Assembly: GCA_934248075.1 (NCBI GenBank)
Contig: CAKQKH010000001.1
Span: 62,001 to 126,000, forward strand
DNA: 64,000 nucleotides
From: an uncultured Alphaproteobacteria bacterium
GTDB lineage: Bacteria > Pseudomonadota > Alphaproteobacteria > RF32 > CAG-239
Direction: 5' to 3'
Shown here: positions 49,651-59,007 of the stretch, in pieces
Layout of the letters: each line of letters begins with the position of its first letter
Numbering within the stretch: the first letter of the stretch is position 1
Made by a program: the position numbers and the translations under genes
Notes under the pieces: generated by a model
What the model saw: only the letters and a program-made list of their open reading frames with translations
The model's database searches: none
What the model was told of the DNA's origin: nothing

Positions 49651-51369
49651 TTAATTATCCTCATCAAAATAGTTATCATTATCTTCAAAACCTGAGCCGC
49701 TGCCGACAATTATTTCAGCTTTATCATCATCTTCCGTAATTTTGCGGGTCAAAGTATCTATTTTTGCACCCTTAAATTCCGCTAAAATCGCTTTCACTAA
49801 AGGCAAATCAGAAACACTTTTCTTGTTGGCGTTATCCTGAGCCTGCTCTTTGTCGGCTATTGTTTCTCCTAAAGCTCCGGGTAAAATCTCAATATTCCAT
49901 TTTTTACCGGTAGCCTCCATTAAAACCTTTTGCAAACTGAGCATAAAATCATTATTGATTTTATCCGATGTTGTAAGTTTCATCTTACCGTCGGCAAATT
50001 CAACAAAAGCCAAATCATGCTTAAAACTATATGCCAATAAAACTTTTTTGTTGTTTTCCAAATAAGCGGCTAATTCTTCCGGCGTATTAAATTTTATACT
50101 TGTTTCAGTTTTATGGGGCGATTCTGTGGTTGTTGTTGGCGGTGTTTGCCTGGCAACATCAGCAACGGTTGATAGTGGAGTAGAGCCGATTAATTCAGAT
50201 TTTTTTTTTACGTCGTTCAAAATCTCAAACGGCGTTGGCAAAGAGGCTGAATAAGCAATGCGAATAAGAATCATTTCCAGCGCGTCTATCTGCACCGGAG
50301 CTAAAGCCAGCTCCGACAGTCCTTTAATCATCATTTGCCAAATCTTTGATAAAATTGCAATCGGGGTATTTGGAGCCAGCCGTTTACAAAAATCTTTTTC
50401 GCTTTCTGACAGGCTTGGGTCGTCGGCAAATGCCGGTACAATTTTTACTTTGGCGACCAAATGCGTAATGTTAATCAAATCTTGCAGTGTGGTCAGCGGA
50501 GTTGCCCCATTTTTATACATTTCTGCCAAGGTTTGGACAACTTCATTTACTTTTCCGGCTAATAATTTCTCAAACAAATCAAAAGTCTGAGTACGGTCGG
50601 CCAATCCGATCATATTTTTTACAATATCGGTTTTTACTGCGCCGCCGCCTAAAGAAATAGCCTGATCCAATAAAGACAAACCATCACGGCAAGAACCATC
50701 AGCGGCCTTAGCAATCAGATGTAAGGCCTCATCTTCGGCGCTCAATCCTTCTTTGGCGATAATGTTTTTAAAATGATTAACCAAAGTGTCAATCGTCAGA
50801 CGCTGCAAGTCAAATCTTTGGCAGCGAGACAACACCGTAACCGGAACTTTGCGAATTTCAGTAGTGGCAAAGATAAATATGACGTGTGAAGGCGGCTCTT
50901 CCAGAGTTTTTAACAAGGCGTTAAAAGCGCTTTTTGATAGCATGTGAACTTCGTCGATGATATATATTTTATATCTGCCGTTAGTCGGTTTATAGCGCAC
51001 GCCGTCTAAAATCTCGCGCATATCATCTACACCAGTGCGCGAGGCCGCGTCAAGCTCCAAAACATCTATGTGTCGCGATTCTGCAATCGCCCGACAATTT
51101 TCGCAAATTCCGCAGGGGTTAGTGGTTGGTCCGCCGTGTCCGTCTTTGCCGGTGCAATTAAGCGCTTTGGCAATAATACGAGCGGTGGTAGTTTTGCCAA
51201 CGCCGCGGATTCCGGTCAGAATATAGGCATGATGCAAGCGGTTGTTTTTTATGGCGTTAGTAAGTGTCTGCACCAAAGCGTCCTGTCCCAGCAATTCGTT
51301 AAAGTTTTGCGGGCGATACTTGCGGGCTAATACCACATAGTTTTCAGAATTTGGATTGTCTTCAGCCAT
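49651..51369 (-). CDS. dnaX: DNA polymerase III tau subunit (and likely short gamma form)
   Basis: Clamp-loader ATPase, 572 residues. It has Walker A GIRGVGKTT, a Cys4 zinc module (C...CGICENC), DEVHMLSKSAFNALLKTLEEPP and LSRCQRFDL, then the tau-specific C-terminus. The coding strand has ten consecutive A (minus strand, plus 50200-50209) at codons 387-390. A shift in either direction meets a stop within three codons, giving a 391-392 residue gamma-like product. ATG at 51369 is preferred to the TTG at 51384. It is followed by ybaB. Confidence 0.95.
   Translation of the reverse strand: MAEDNPNSENYVVLARKYRPQNFNELLGQDALVQTLTNAIKNNRLHHAYILTGIRGVGKTTTARIIAKALNCTGKDGHGGPTTNPCGICENCRAIAESRHIDVLELDAASRTGVDDMREILDGVRYKPTNGRYKIYIIDEVHMLSKSAFNALLKTLEEPPSHVIFIFATTEIRKVPVTVLSRCQRFDLQRLTIDTLVNHFKNIIAKEGLSAEDEALHLIAKAADGSCRDGLSLLDQAISLGGGAVKTDIVKNMIGLADRTQTFDLFEKLLAGKVNEVVQTLAEMYKNGATPLTTLQDLINITHLVAKVKIVPAFADDPSLSESEKDFCKRLAPNTPIAILSKIWQMMIKGLSELALAPVQIDALEMILIRIAYSASLPTPFEILNDVKKKSELIGSTPLSTVADVARQTPPTTTTESPHKTETSIKFNTPEELAAYLENNKKVLLAYSFKHDLAFVEFADGKMKLTTSDKINNDFMLSLQKVLMEATGKKWNIEILPGALGETIADKEQAQDNANKKSVSDLPLVKAILAEFKGAKIDTLTRKITEDDDKAEIIVGSGSGFEDNDNYFDEDN
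50200..50209 (-). other. Ten-A slippage tract in dnaX
   Basis: The dnaX coding strand reads GTA AAA AAA AAA TCT. One extra A gives AAA ATC TGA (stop); one fewer gives AAT CTG AAT TAA (stop). This is the architecture of dnaX slippage sites, such as the nine-A tract of Thermus. The product would end after the ATPase and clamp-loader domains. Confidence 0.65.
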
Positions 51370-51393
51370 AAATTTTCCGTTCAAATTAAATTC

Positions 51394-51486
51394 GTGGAGA
51401 GCTAAACGACCTCAACCTAATTCGTTACGGCTGCTTCCTTCCGGACCTGACCGAGTTGGCGAACGGATGACCCGCCGCTCTCCTCT
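51394..51486 (-). ncRNA. ffs: Signal recognition particle RNA (4.5S type)
   Basis: The minus strand holds the conserved SRP-RNA core GGTCAGGTCCGGAAGGAAGCAGC (quoted in part: CAGGTCCGGAAGGAAGCAGC), inside a hairpin. Terminal GGAGAGC and GCTCTCC (51477-51483 and 51396-51402) pair to close it. The RNA is short, bacterial type without an Alu domain. It sits before dnaX, the usual place in proteobacteria. Ends are approximate. Confidence 0.93.
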
Positions 51487-51531
51487 GTTATACTTAACAG
51501 ATTAGCGTCAATTTTCAAGATAAATTTAGGG

Positions 51532-52938
51532 TTATTCGCTATCAGCTTCCGGTATAATAGCGCCATATATGGCAATTTGCGCAGCAGCAGAATCTTTGCC
51601 GTAAATTTTGGGTGCGTGATAATTGTCAGAAGTGTCAACCGGATTAAGTTTTTGATCCAGTCCGTCATCACTAAAACGCTTGGGAGCGGAATTTACAGAA
51701 ACATCACCATTTGCTCTTATTTCCATAATATCAAGACTGTGTTGGTTGGTGCCGTCGCCAAAAAATCTAAAAGCTCCGTTTATGCCCAAATATCCATCAG
51801 GATTGGTAATCAGTTGGTTTAGATCATCAGAGTTTTGTCTTGATATCTCGTTAGCCAAAGCGGTTGCGTCATATGCAAAAGAATATAAACTGCTTGGCCG
51901 TTCTCCAAAAATCTGATTGTATTTACCGGCAAAATAGGCGCTGTGAGCTCTGGAAATAGCCGGATACCAACTTTTGCGCATGACCGATTCGTTATTAAGC
52001 TTTCCGCCTTCCCACATTGACGTTCCCAAAAACTGAACATCAGGATATGCGGCATCATAATATGCGAACATTGATACTGCCGAAGTAAGTCTGGCGCCAC
52101 TTTCGGGAATCAAAACCATATCAAAGCCGACATCGCCAATACCTTCTTTAGTTTCCATCTGTTTTAACTCATATGCTGCATGCTGATTTCCATTTTCAGC
52201 TCTAGCGGTTAGCTCTGCGCGCAAGCGAATAACTTCGGCGTGGCGCTGATTATAATTGGTCATTTCTTTGATTATGCCTGAAAAATCAGAGTTTTCCGGT
52301 TTGTAATAGCCTATAACCGTGAGTTCAACCTTGTTTTTTTGTGCTGACTTGGCGGCGGCCTTGGCCACGGCGGTGCCGGTCGAATTATCAGGAATCAAAA
52401 GCGCCAAACGCTTACGCCCTTGTGCGGCGGCAAAAGTAATCACGCGGTTTACCTGTTCTTCAACCAGTAAACCCATTGTATAAACCGTGGGTTGCAACAC
52501 CTCTTGCGCGGTGGAAAAGGCAATTACCGGCACTCCTTGATAAATAGTTTCTCCGGCAATCGCTTGAACCTCGGCGCTCATAAGCGGCCCGACAATTAGG
52601 TTAACTTTTTGTCTGATAGCATTTTCGGCGGCAATTCGCGCGCCGCTGGGAGTGCTTTTTGTGTCATAATATTGCAAAATCAAGCGTGGATTGTTAATGT
52701 CCTCCAGCGCCATCATCGAGGCGTTTTTAAGTCCTTGCCCATGTTTTGCCGCTGACCCTGACAAAGGCAACAGCATTCCGACCCTAAAACTGGAAGTGTC
52801 GGAAATATTTATTTCGCTGACCTCGGTATTAAAATCTTTTATTCCTCCGTGATCCGAAATCGGAGCTTTTGAAGATGTTGAGCAAGCTGCCAAATATAAG
52901 CAGACAATGAGCAAACTAAATTTTTTTAACACTTGCAT
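51532..52938 (-). CDS. Lipoprotein with periplasmic-binding fold, LpoA/LppC-like
   Basis: A 468-residue lipoprotein. The signal peptide ends in the lipobox LAAC (Cys 19). The remainder has a type I periplasmic-binding fold (VGMLLPLSGSAAKHGQGLKNASMMALEDIN, NLIVGPLMSAEVQAI, PVIAFSTA) of the LppC group. In gammaproteobacteria the equivalent LpoA activates a penicillin-binding protein; the alphaproteobacterial form is annotated likewise. It is divergent from rsmI, as in E. coli. Confidence 0.85.
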   Translation of the reverse strand: MQVLKKFSLLIVCLYLAACSTSSKAPISDHGGIKDFNTEVSEINISDTSSFRVGMLLPLSGSAAKHGQGLKNASMMALEDINNPRLILQYYDTKSTPSGARIAAENAIRQKVNLIVGPLMSAEVQAIAGETIYQGVPVIAFSTAQEVLQPTVYTMGLLVEEQVNRVITFAAAQGRKRLALLIPDNSTGTAVAKAAAKSAQKNKVELTVIGYYKPENSDFSGIIKEMTNYNQRHAEVIRLRAELTARAENGNQHAAYELKQMETKEGIGDVGFDMVLIPESGARLTSAVSMFAYYDAAYPDVQFLGTSMWEGGKLNNESVMRKSWYPAISRAHSAYFAGKYNQIFGERPSSLYSFAYDATALANEISRQNSDDLNQLITNPDGYLGINGAFRFFGDGTNQHSLDIMEIRANGDVSVNSAPKRFSDDGLDQKLNPVDTSDNYHAPKIYGKDSAAAQIAIYGAIIPEADSE

Positions 52939-53010
52939 TTTACCCTAAAATATAAAACAATCTTTTTTAAAGTTGTAATAGAATTTTTAGCCATTGTAAA
53001 GAGAGGTATT

Positions 53011-53838
53011 TTGAAAAACGGTATTTACATTGTTGCCACGCCGATAGGCAATTTGGGCGATATATCAGCAAGAGCCAAAGAGATTTTACAGGCCGCGGAG
53101 ATTGTTGCCTGTGAAGACACCAGAGTGACCAAAAAGCTATTCACTCTGTTAGGGCTTTCAACCCGCAAAGAATTCATTCGTCTGGAAGACCACAATGAAG
53201 CGGCTCAAACTGAAAATCTGGTTGCCATGGCGCAAGAAGGAAAAATCATTGCCCAAGTCAGCGATGCCGGCAGTCCGCTGATTTCTGATCCCGGCTATAA
53301 ACTGATTCGCCGTTGTCGGGAAGAAGGGGTGCCGGTGTTTGCGGTTCCGGGGGCCTGCGCACTGATTTGCGCCTTACAGCTTTCCGGTCTGCCAACTAAT
53401 AGCTTTATGTTTGCCGGATTTATTCCTAACAAAGAGAAAGCCCGCGTTGATTTATTTAACAAACTTAAAGATATTGATACAACTTTGGTGTTTTATGAAA
53501 CGGCCAATCGTATTGTTAAAACTCTGACGGCGGCCGCAGATGTTTTTGGCGATCGTGAAATTGCGGTTGCCCGCGAAATTACCAAAGTATATGAAGAGTG
53601 CCGCAACGGTACCGCAGCTGAATTAATCGAATATTTTAACGCCAATGAGCCTAAGGGTGAAATGGTGTTAATGGTGTCGCCTCCGACCAGCCTAAAACCA
53701 AGTGTTGACCTAGAACAAGTATTGCGGGAAGAAATGCGGAACAGCAGCCTTAAAACCGCGGTTAAGGAAGTGGCTGAAAAGTATGGTTTTAATAAAAATG
53801 AAGTTTACAATTTGGCGCTGAGATTAAAAAATGAATAA
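53011..53838 (+). CDS. rsmI: 16S rRNA (cytidine-1402-2'-O)-methyltransferase RsmI
   Basis: SAM-dependent methyltransferase of the tetrapyrrole methylase fold, 275 residues: IYIVATPIGNLGDIS, ACEDTRVTKKL, ISDPGYKLIRRC, FVPGA-like VFAVPGACA. The start is TTG at 53011 with GAGAGG upstream; the frame extends to 52933 without a site. It overlaps yraN by eight bases. Confidence 0.92.
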   Translation: MKNGIYIVATPIGNLGDISARAKEILQAAEIVACEDTRVTKKLFTLLGLSTRKEFIRLEDHNEAAQTENLVAMAQEGKIIAQVSDAGSPLISDPGYKLIRRCREEGVPVFAVPGACALICALQLSGLPTNSFMFAGFIPNKEKARVDLFNKLKDIDTTLVFYETANRIVKTLTAAADVFGDREIAVAREITKVYEECRNGTAAELIEYFNANEPKGEMVLMVSPPTSLKPSVDLEQVLREEMRNSSLKTAVKEVAEKYGFNKNEVYNLALRLKNE

Positions 53839-54181
53839 TTATCATTCCGGACACTGGGCTGAATTTTTGGCTCTTACTTATTTGCGGCTGCATGGCTGGC
53901 GCAAAGTTGCCGCCAACTATACCATTGGCCGCGGCACTGGAGCCGGAGAAATTGATTTGATTGTTACCCGCGGCCAAACATTGGTTTTTGTGGAGGTAAA
54001 AAAGCGCTCCAGCATAGAAAACGCAGCCTATGCCATTGAGCCGCGACAACAAACTCGGATTCGTCGCGCGGCCGAAGCCTTTTTGGCGTCTCATCAGCAA
54101 TATTCCGGATTCGATGTGCGGTTTGACGCTGTTTTGGTTAAACTGCCGTTGCAAATCTGTCATATAACAGATGCTTTTTAG
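53831..54181 (+). CDS. yraN: UPF0102 protein YraN (endonuclease-like fold)
   Basis: A 116-residue protein. GHWAEFLALTYLRLHGW, then GEIDLIV and LVFVEVKKRS (the D...ExK core of restriction-endonuclease-like folds) and RRAAEAFLASH fit UPF0102. Function uncertain. The ATG overlaps rsmI's stop. Confidence 0.9.
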   Translation: MNNYHSGHWAEFLALTYLRLHGWRKVAANYTIGRGTGAGEIDLIVTRGQTLVFVEVKKRSSIENAAYAIEPRQQTRIRRAAEAFLASHQQYSGFDVRFDAVLVKLPLQICHITDAF

Positions 54182-54199
54182 CTCGGATTCGTTTTGGTT

Positions 54200-55276
54200 T
54201 TATTTTTTTGAATCACCGGTATGTTTAGATTTCAGCTGCCCACAAGCCGCCAAAATATCTTGTCCTCGCGCCACGCGAATGGGAGCCTCATAACCGGCAT
54301 CTTCCAGTATTTTTGAAAAAGCGTGTACTTTATTGCCGCTGCTGGGCTGATAATCACACCCCGGCCATGGATTAAACGGGATTAGGTTAAATTTGGCGCC
54401 AAGCTTGAATTTTTTCATCAAAGCGATCAGGGCGCGCGCGTCTTCCGGCGAGTCATTAAAATCTTTGAGCATCAAATATTCAAAGGTTACATAACGGCCG
54501 GGACTCATTTGTTTTTGATATTCCACACAACCTGCCAAAACTTCTTCTATTGGATAACGGTCATTGATTGGCATAATCTGCGATCGTTTTTCATTGTTTG
54601 GAGCGTGCAGACTGATTGCCAGCTTGCAACCTAATTCGCTGGCCACCAACGGAATTTTGGGAGCAATACCCGAGGTGGAAAGAGTAATTTTTCGCTTAGA
54701 GATTGCAATGCCGTCGCCATCGGAAAGGATCTTCAAAGCCTTAAAGACGTTATCGGCGTTGTGCAGAGGCTCTCCCATGCCCATAACCACAATATTTGAC
54801 AAGAATCGCGTTTCGTTAACCGGAGAAGGCCATTCGCCATATGCGTCGCGCGCCACCATAAACTGCGATACAATTTCGCCGGCCGTCAGGTTGCGAGTGA
54901 TTTTCTGGCTTCCTGTATGGCAAAACTTACAACCGACCGCGCAGCCTACCTGAGTAGAGATACACACTGCGCCGCGATCTTCTTCCGGAATATACACAGT
55001 TTCGATTCGCTGTCCGTCCGCAAACTCCAACAACCATTTGCGAGTTTTGTCTTTTGATAATTGTTCGGTGATGATTTTGGGGCGACTGATACTGAAATTA
55101 TCCGCTAGTTTCTGCCGTAAATCCTTAGATAGGTTGGTCATTTTAGCAAAATCAGTCTCGCCGCGGAAATAAATCCACTGCCACAGCTGTTTGGCGCGAA
55201 AAGGTTTCTCGCCGATTCTGGCAATTTGCTCGGCCAGTTCGTCCTTAGACAAACCAATAAGTTCAATTTTTTCCAT
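54200..55276 (-). CDS. rlmN: Dual-specificity RNA methyltransferase RlmN
   Basis: Radical-SAM methyltransferase for A2503 of 23S rRNA and A37 of tRNAs, 358 residues. CAVGCKFCHTG is the CxxxCxxC radical-SAM cluster; QWIYFRGE, GMGEPLHNADNV, LAISLHAPNNEKRSQIMPIN and the final cysteines (near ILAACGQL) fit the family. It ends convergent with yraN. The start overlaps the IalB gene's end by one base. Confidence 0.95.
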   Translation of the reverse strand: MEKIELIGLSKDELAEQIARIGEKPFRAKQLWQWIYFRGETDFAKMTNLSKDLRQKLADNFSISRPKIITEQLSKDKTRKWLLEFADGQRIETVYIPEEDRGAVCISTQVGCAVGCKFCHTGSQKITRNLTAGEIVSQFMVARDAYGEWPSPVNETRFLSNIVVMGMGEPLHNADNVFKALKILSDGDGIAISKRKITLSTSGIAPKIPLVASELGCKLAISLHAPNNEKRSQIMPINDRYPIEEVLAGCVEYQKQMSPGRYVTFEYLMLKDFNDSPEDARALIALMKKFKLGAKFNLIPFNPWPGCDYQPSSGNKVHAFSKILEDAGYEAPIRVARGQDILAACGQLKSKHTGDSKK

Positions 55277-55788
55277 TACTTAGCCTTGCATTTGTTGGAG
55301 ATTGCGCGATAGGCGCTGGCAAAACCGGAAAGGGAATAAGTGTCTTTGGTGTTTGTTCCCTTAGATGAAACGCCATGCACAACCATACGACTGCCGCGTT
55401 TCATGGCTTCAACCATTTCTTTGTCGGTTTTTTCGTTGGTGGCCCAAGCTTTGTCGCCGCTGGTAAACAACTTGTCAAAAGTCTTGGCGCCAATCTTTAC
55501 TTCTACTTTGGCGCCGTTCTTAAAGGTATAACCGGCGTTAAAGTTAACAACGTTAAAGCTTTTTTCTGCCGGTCGATGGGTGACAACGGCATAGATATCT
55601 CCGCGTTTAGTATATTTGCCTTCATCTTTTTTGGGAGTAGAAGCCATATAACAAACCGCTCCGGCGCTGTCTCGATAATAATAAGCCACCCAATCGCCGT
55701 ATTCGCCCAAAACCTGCGGAGCCGCCGCAAAAGCTTGGCTTGCACTCAAAATAACAGCTAGTGTCATAAAAAATATAAACTTTTTCAT
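55276..55788 (-). CDS. IalB-family secreted protein
   Basis: An invasion-associated locus B family protein, 170 residues. A signal peptide (1-22, ending in AFA) precedes GEYGDWVAYYY, a cysteine in VCYMAS, and the KGTNTKDTYSLSGFASAYRAI motif near the end, with a final Cys. Alphaproteobacteria commonly carry several. Function is not clear; Bartonella IalB is needed for erythrocyte invasion. Confidence 0.82.
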   Translation of the reverse strand: MKKFIFFMTLAVILSASQAFAAAPQVLGEYGDWVAYYYRDSAGAVCYMASTPKKDEGKYTKRGDIYAVVTHRPAEKSFNVVNFNAGYTFKNGAKVEVKIGAKTFDKLFTSGDKAWATNEKTDKEMVEAMKRGSRMVVHGVSSKGTNTKDTYSLSGFASAYRAISNKCKAK

Positions 55789-55883
55789 CATAAACTACCC
55801 ACATTTTTAGTTAAATTTAACATAATAATAATTGAAAAATATATAAAAACTGTTAACTTCAAGAAAATTTTTAAGGAAACAAT

Positions 55884-57119
55884 ATGATACGCGATAATTA
55901 CCTTGATATCAGTAAACTGGTAAAAAATCCCAAAGTTCTTCGATTGTTTGAGGTTGTGGCTCATCATGGCGGCGTGGTGCGTTTTGTCGGCGGTGCGGTT
56001 CGTGATGCCTTAAAGGGAATAGACGGATCTGATCTTGATTTTGCCACCGATTTATCTCCTGATGAGCTGGTTGAAGCCTGCTCTGAAGAGGGAATCAAAA
56101 CCGTGCCGATAGGCATAAAATATGGCACTGTCGGCGTGATGATAGATGATTCTCTCATGGTTGAAGTAACTTCTTTGCGGCGAGATGTGAAAACCGACGG
56201 CCGCCATGCCGAGGTGGAGTTTACCGATAACTGGGAGGAAGACGCGTCTCGCCGTGACCTTACCATAAATGCGGTTTATGCCGATGAAAAAGGCAATGTT
56301 TTTGACTATTATAACGGCATTGAAGATTTGGAAAAAGGAGTGGTGCGATTTATCGGTTCGGCCAGCCAGCGAATCAAAGAAGACTATCTGCGCATTTTAC
56401 GATTTTTCCGTTTTTATTCTATGTTTGGTGTTGGCGAGCCAGACAAAAAAGCGTTGGCCGCTTGTGCCGCCAATTGTGATGGACTCAAAACCCTGCCAAT
56501 GGAACGGATTCGTGATGAGTTTTTCAAATTGCTGCAAACCAAAAAGGCTGCCGAGACTATCAAAATTATGCAGGAAAACGGCATTTTGAGCTATATTTTG
56601 CCTGATGCTAAATACATGGACAATTTGACCTTTATAAAAAAGCTGGTAAATGGCCGCCAGCTTGAAAATAAGTCAATGCTATATTTCTTTGTGCTATATC
56701 GCCCTAATTCTGCACTGGCGGAAAATCTGGCGCAACGTCTGCGCTTAAGTCGGAAAGAAAAACAAAAGTTTATCAGTTGGGCGGAAGAAAACATCACTTT
56801 GGGTGAATTGCTTGATGAAAAAAAACGTCTGCGCTTGGCTTATAAGTTTGATAAGGAGTTTTGTCTGGAAGAGCTGCTGTTGATCGTTGCCGAAAACCAA
56901 GAACCTCTGCCTAATTTTTGGGATCTGTATGATGCTATAAGCGCTATGGATATTCCGGAATTTCCGTTACGCGGAAAAGATCTGATTGAGCAGGGTGTAC
57001 AAGACATCATGGTTGGTAAGATGATGAAGGAAAAAGAACAGGCATGGATAGAAAGCGATTTTACTCTGACCAAGGAGGAACTGCTTTCGCCGCAATACGG
57101 TAAGGTTTCAGGAGAATAA
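55884..57119 (+). CDS. CCA tRNA nucleotidyltransferase / poly(A) polymerase family
   Basis: A class II nucleotidyltransferase, 411 residues. FVGGAVRDALKGIDGSDLDFATD gives the GG and DxD metal site; EEDASRRDLTINAVY, ADYLRILRFFRFYSMFG and the arginine-rich helices fit CCA-adding enzymes. It repairs or completes tRNA 3' ends; tRNA genes here encode CCA. It ends in a bidirectional terminator. CCA versus poly(A) specificity cannot be told. Confidence 0.88.
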   Translation: MIRDNYLDISKLVKNPKVLRLFEVVAHHGGVVRFVGGAVRDALKGIDGSDLDFATDLSPDELVEACSEEGIKTVPIGIKYGTVGVMIDDSLMVEVTSLRRDVKTDGRHAEVEFTDNWEEDASRRDLTINAVYADEKGNVFDYYNGIEDLEKGVVRFIGSASQRIKEDYLRILRFFRFYSMFGVGEPDKKALAACAANCDGLKTLPMERIRDEFFKLLQTKKAAETIKIMQENGILSYILPDAKYMDNLTFIKKLVNGRQLENKSMLYFFVLYRPNSALAENLAQRLRLSRKEKQKFISWAEENITLGELLDEKKRLRLAYKFDKEFCLEELLLIVAENQEPLPNFWDLYDAISAMDIPEFPLRGKDLIEQGVQDIMVGKMMKEKEQAWIESDFTLTKEELLSPQYGKVSGE

Positions 57120-57120
57120 C

Positions 57121-57148
57121 AAAAAAGCCGCTGTTATCAGCGGCTTTT
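57121..57148. terminator. Bidirectional terminator
   Basis: AAAAGCCGCTG (57123-57133), TTAT, CAGCGGCTTTT (57138-57148), serving the nucleotidyltransferase and the facing kdsB. Confidence 0.88.
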
Positions 57149-57166
57149 CGTTAGGATAAAAACAGA

Positions 57167-57940
57167 TTACTTAATGTATTTTTTGCAAATTTCATAATCT
57201 TCAGGAGTATTGATATCAGCCGGAGCGTCTTTATTGAGACGGATATCTCCAACCAACTTGGCGCGAATGGTCATGCCGTTTTCCAGAGCGCGGAGCTGTT
57301 CCAGCGATTCTCTCTGCTCCAACACGCCTTGCGGCAAAGAAACCATTTTGTGCAATGATTCGGCCTTGAAGACATAAATACCAATATGATGATACAAATC
57401 CTGATTCGGGCATTTTTCCGGATTTCTGGTATATGGAGCAGTCGCGCGGGTAAAATACAAGCAGCGGGCTTCATCTTCACCGGGCTTTAGACCCATAATG
57501 ATTTTCACTACTGCCGGATTCGTTTTGTCAGCTTCGTTTTTAATAATCATTCCACAAGTTGCAATATCACATCCGGTGCGTTCAATCATTTCAATTAATG
57601 GCAAATTAACTTTGGGGTCAACATTGAGGTTATCACCCTGAAAATCAACCACAATATCATATTTACTACCATCTGGATCAAGAATTTTAAGTGCCGCGGC
57701 AATACGATCTGTTCCGGACGGTAAAGCCGGATCTGTCAATATAGCTTTTACGCCAAATTTCTGGCACTCATCAACAATAGCCTGATCGCCAGCCGCCACC
57801 GCGATATCTGTATCAATAGCCGCCTTAACATTCTCACACACGCGCTGAATAATGCTCTTGCCATTGACATCTAGCAATGGTTTATTTGGTAAACGCGTTG
57901 CCGCCATACGCACAGGCATTAGTGTGATAACTCTACTCAT
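57167..57940 (-). CDS. kdsB: 3-deoxy-manno-octulosonate cytidylyltransferase
   Basis: Activates Kdo as CMP-Kdo for lipid A core synthesis, 257 residues. LMPVRMAATRLPNKPL is the nucleotide-binding motif, then DIVVDFQGDNLNVDP, LYFTRATAPYTRN and the HHIGIYVF motif fit KdsB. It implies a Kdo-bearing LPS. A HAD phosphatase lies directly upstream. Confidence 0.95.
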   Translation of the reverse strand: MSRVITLMPVRMAATRLPNKPLLDVNGKSIIQRVCENVKAAIDTDIAVAAGDQAIVDECQKFGVKAILTDPALPSGTDRIAAALKILDPDGSKYDIVVDFQGDNLNVDPKVNLPLIEMIERTGCDIATCGMIIKNEADKTNPAVVKIIMGLKPGEDEARCLYFTRATAPYTRNPEKCPNQDLYHHIGIYVFKAESLHKMVSLPQGVLEQRESLEQLRALENGMTIRAKLVGDIRLNKDAPADINTPEDYEICKKYIK

Positions 57941-57955
57941 TTTTTTCTCCTAATT

Positions 57956-58630
57956 TTATTTAAAAATGGTGTTCTTTTTAAGCCAATCTTTAACTTCCGG
58001 CACTGACTTAATTTCCGGTATCCAAGCCAAATCTTCTGGCAAATCGGTGGTAAACTCGCAGCGCATCCGCAGCGGGTGAGCGCCTATATTTATTGCCGCG
58101 TGTTGATTATAAATTCTGTCATCAACCAAAACGGTTTCTTCAGCCTTAAGCCCATATTTTTCAAAACAACTCTTGAGCATGTCTTCTTTGGCGGTATCGT
58201 GCATAAACTTGCCATGCTGCACGCACTCTATTGTCAGAAAGTCAGTAACATCTGCCAACAATTTGTTCAAAAGTTTCTTTTTGGTTTCGACGTCAAAAGT
58301 AGCAGACATTGTAAATTGACGATAACCCATTTTATTCAGTTCGCGCAAAGTTTCTACCACCCCAGGGTAAAGGGGGCGATTGCAGAAAAATTCCGGAGTA
58401 TGGCAAAAGTCTTTATCCAATTCCACGCCTTTGGTTGGGTGAGTCTTTAATTCCAAAGCTCCGTATTTAGGATCAATCGGCAAAACTTTGGGCAAATCCT
58501 CCCATTTGAGATTTTTATATTCTTCTTTGTAATTAGGGTGATTGGTTAAAAAATTAAAATAAGCAAAATTAAGATTGGCTAACACGCCGTCAACATCCCA
58601 AAAGATGTTTTTTATAATTGGCTTTTCCAT
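57956..58630 (-). CDS. HAD-family hydrolase, unknown substrate
   Basis: A 224-residue HAD protein. Motif I FWDVDGVLANLN, motif II with TMSATF, and motif IV VLVDDRIYN are visible. It is 15 bases before kdsB, so it might be a Kdo-pathway phosphatase, but it does not resemble KdsC. Substrate unknown. Confidence 0.7.
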   Translation of the reverse strand: MEKPIIKNIFWDVDGVLANLNFAYFNFLTNHPNYKEEYKNLKWEDLPKVLPIDPKYGALELKTHPTKGVELDKDFCHTPEFFCNRPLYPGVVETLRELNKMGYRQFTMSATFDVETKKKLLNKLLADVTDFLTIECVQHGKFMHDTAKEDMLKSCFEKYGLKAEETVLVDDRIYNQHAAINIGAHPLRMRCEFTTDLPEDLAWIPEIKSVPEVKDWLKKNTIFK

Positions 58631-58722
58631 TTAATACTCTTTAGTAGATTGTTAAAACATCACGAATATATCACAAAAAGCACATTGTGTCAAACTGGAA
58701 AAAGCGCGGATTCCATATACAC

Positions 58723-58749
58723 AAAAACCTGCTTTTCCAAGCAGGTTTT
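58723..58749 (-). terminator. Terminator of tRNA-Ala (CGC)
   Basis: On the minus strand AAAACCTGCTT, GGAAA, AGCAGGTTTTTG forms a strong hairpin ending in T5, just after the CCA end. Confidence 0.85.
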
Positions 58750-58753
58750 GTAT

Positions 58754-58829
58754 TGGTGGAGGTAAGGAGGATCGAACTCCTGACCTATTGATTGCGAACC
58801 AATCGCTCTCCCAACTGAGCTATACCCCC
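58754..58829 (-). tRNA. tRNA-Ala (anticodon CGC)
   Basis: A 76-base tRNA. Acceptor GGGGGTA pairs with TACCTCC, including the G3-U70 identity pair for alanine. Anticodon stem ATTGG/TCAAT encloses loop TTCGCAA, giving CGC. T arm GGAGTTCGATCCTCC and CCA are encoded. It reads codon GCG. Confidence 0.92.
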
Positions 58830-58850
58830 AAACTAACAAATAATAATATA

Positions 58851-58877
58851 AAAGAAAAGCCCGCACCTGGCGGGCTT
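58851..58877 (-). terminator. Terminator of tRNA-Ala (GGC)
   Basis: Minus strand AAGCCCGC, CAGGT, GCGGGCTT, then TTCTTTT. It separates the two tRNA-Ala genes. Confidence 0.85.
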
Positions 58878-58884
58878 CGAAAAT

Positions 58885-58960
<76 letters not shown>

Positions 58961-59007
58961 AAGGTCAAGGCGAATATATGAAAACAATTTGCAAATGTCA
59001 ATATTTT

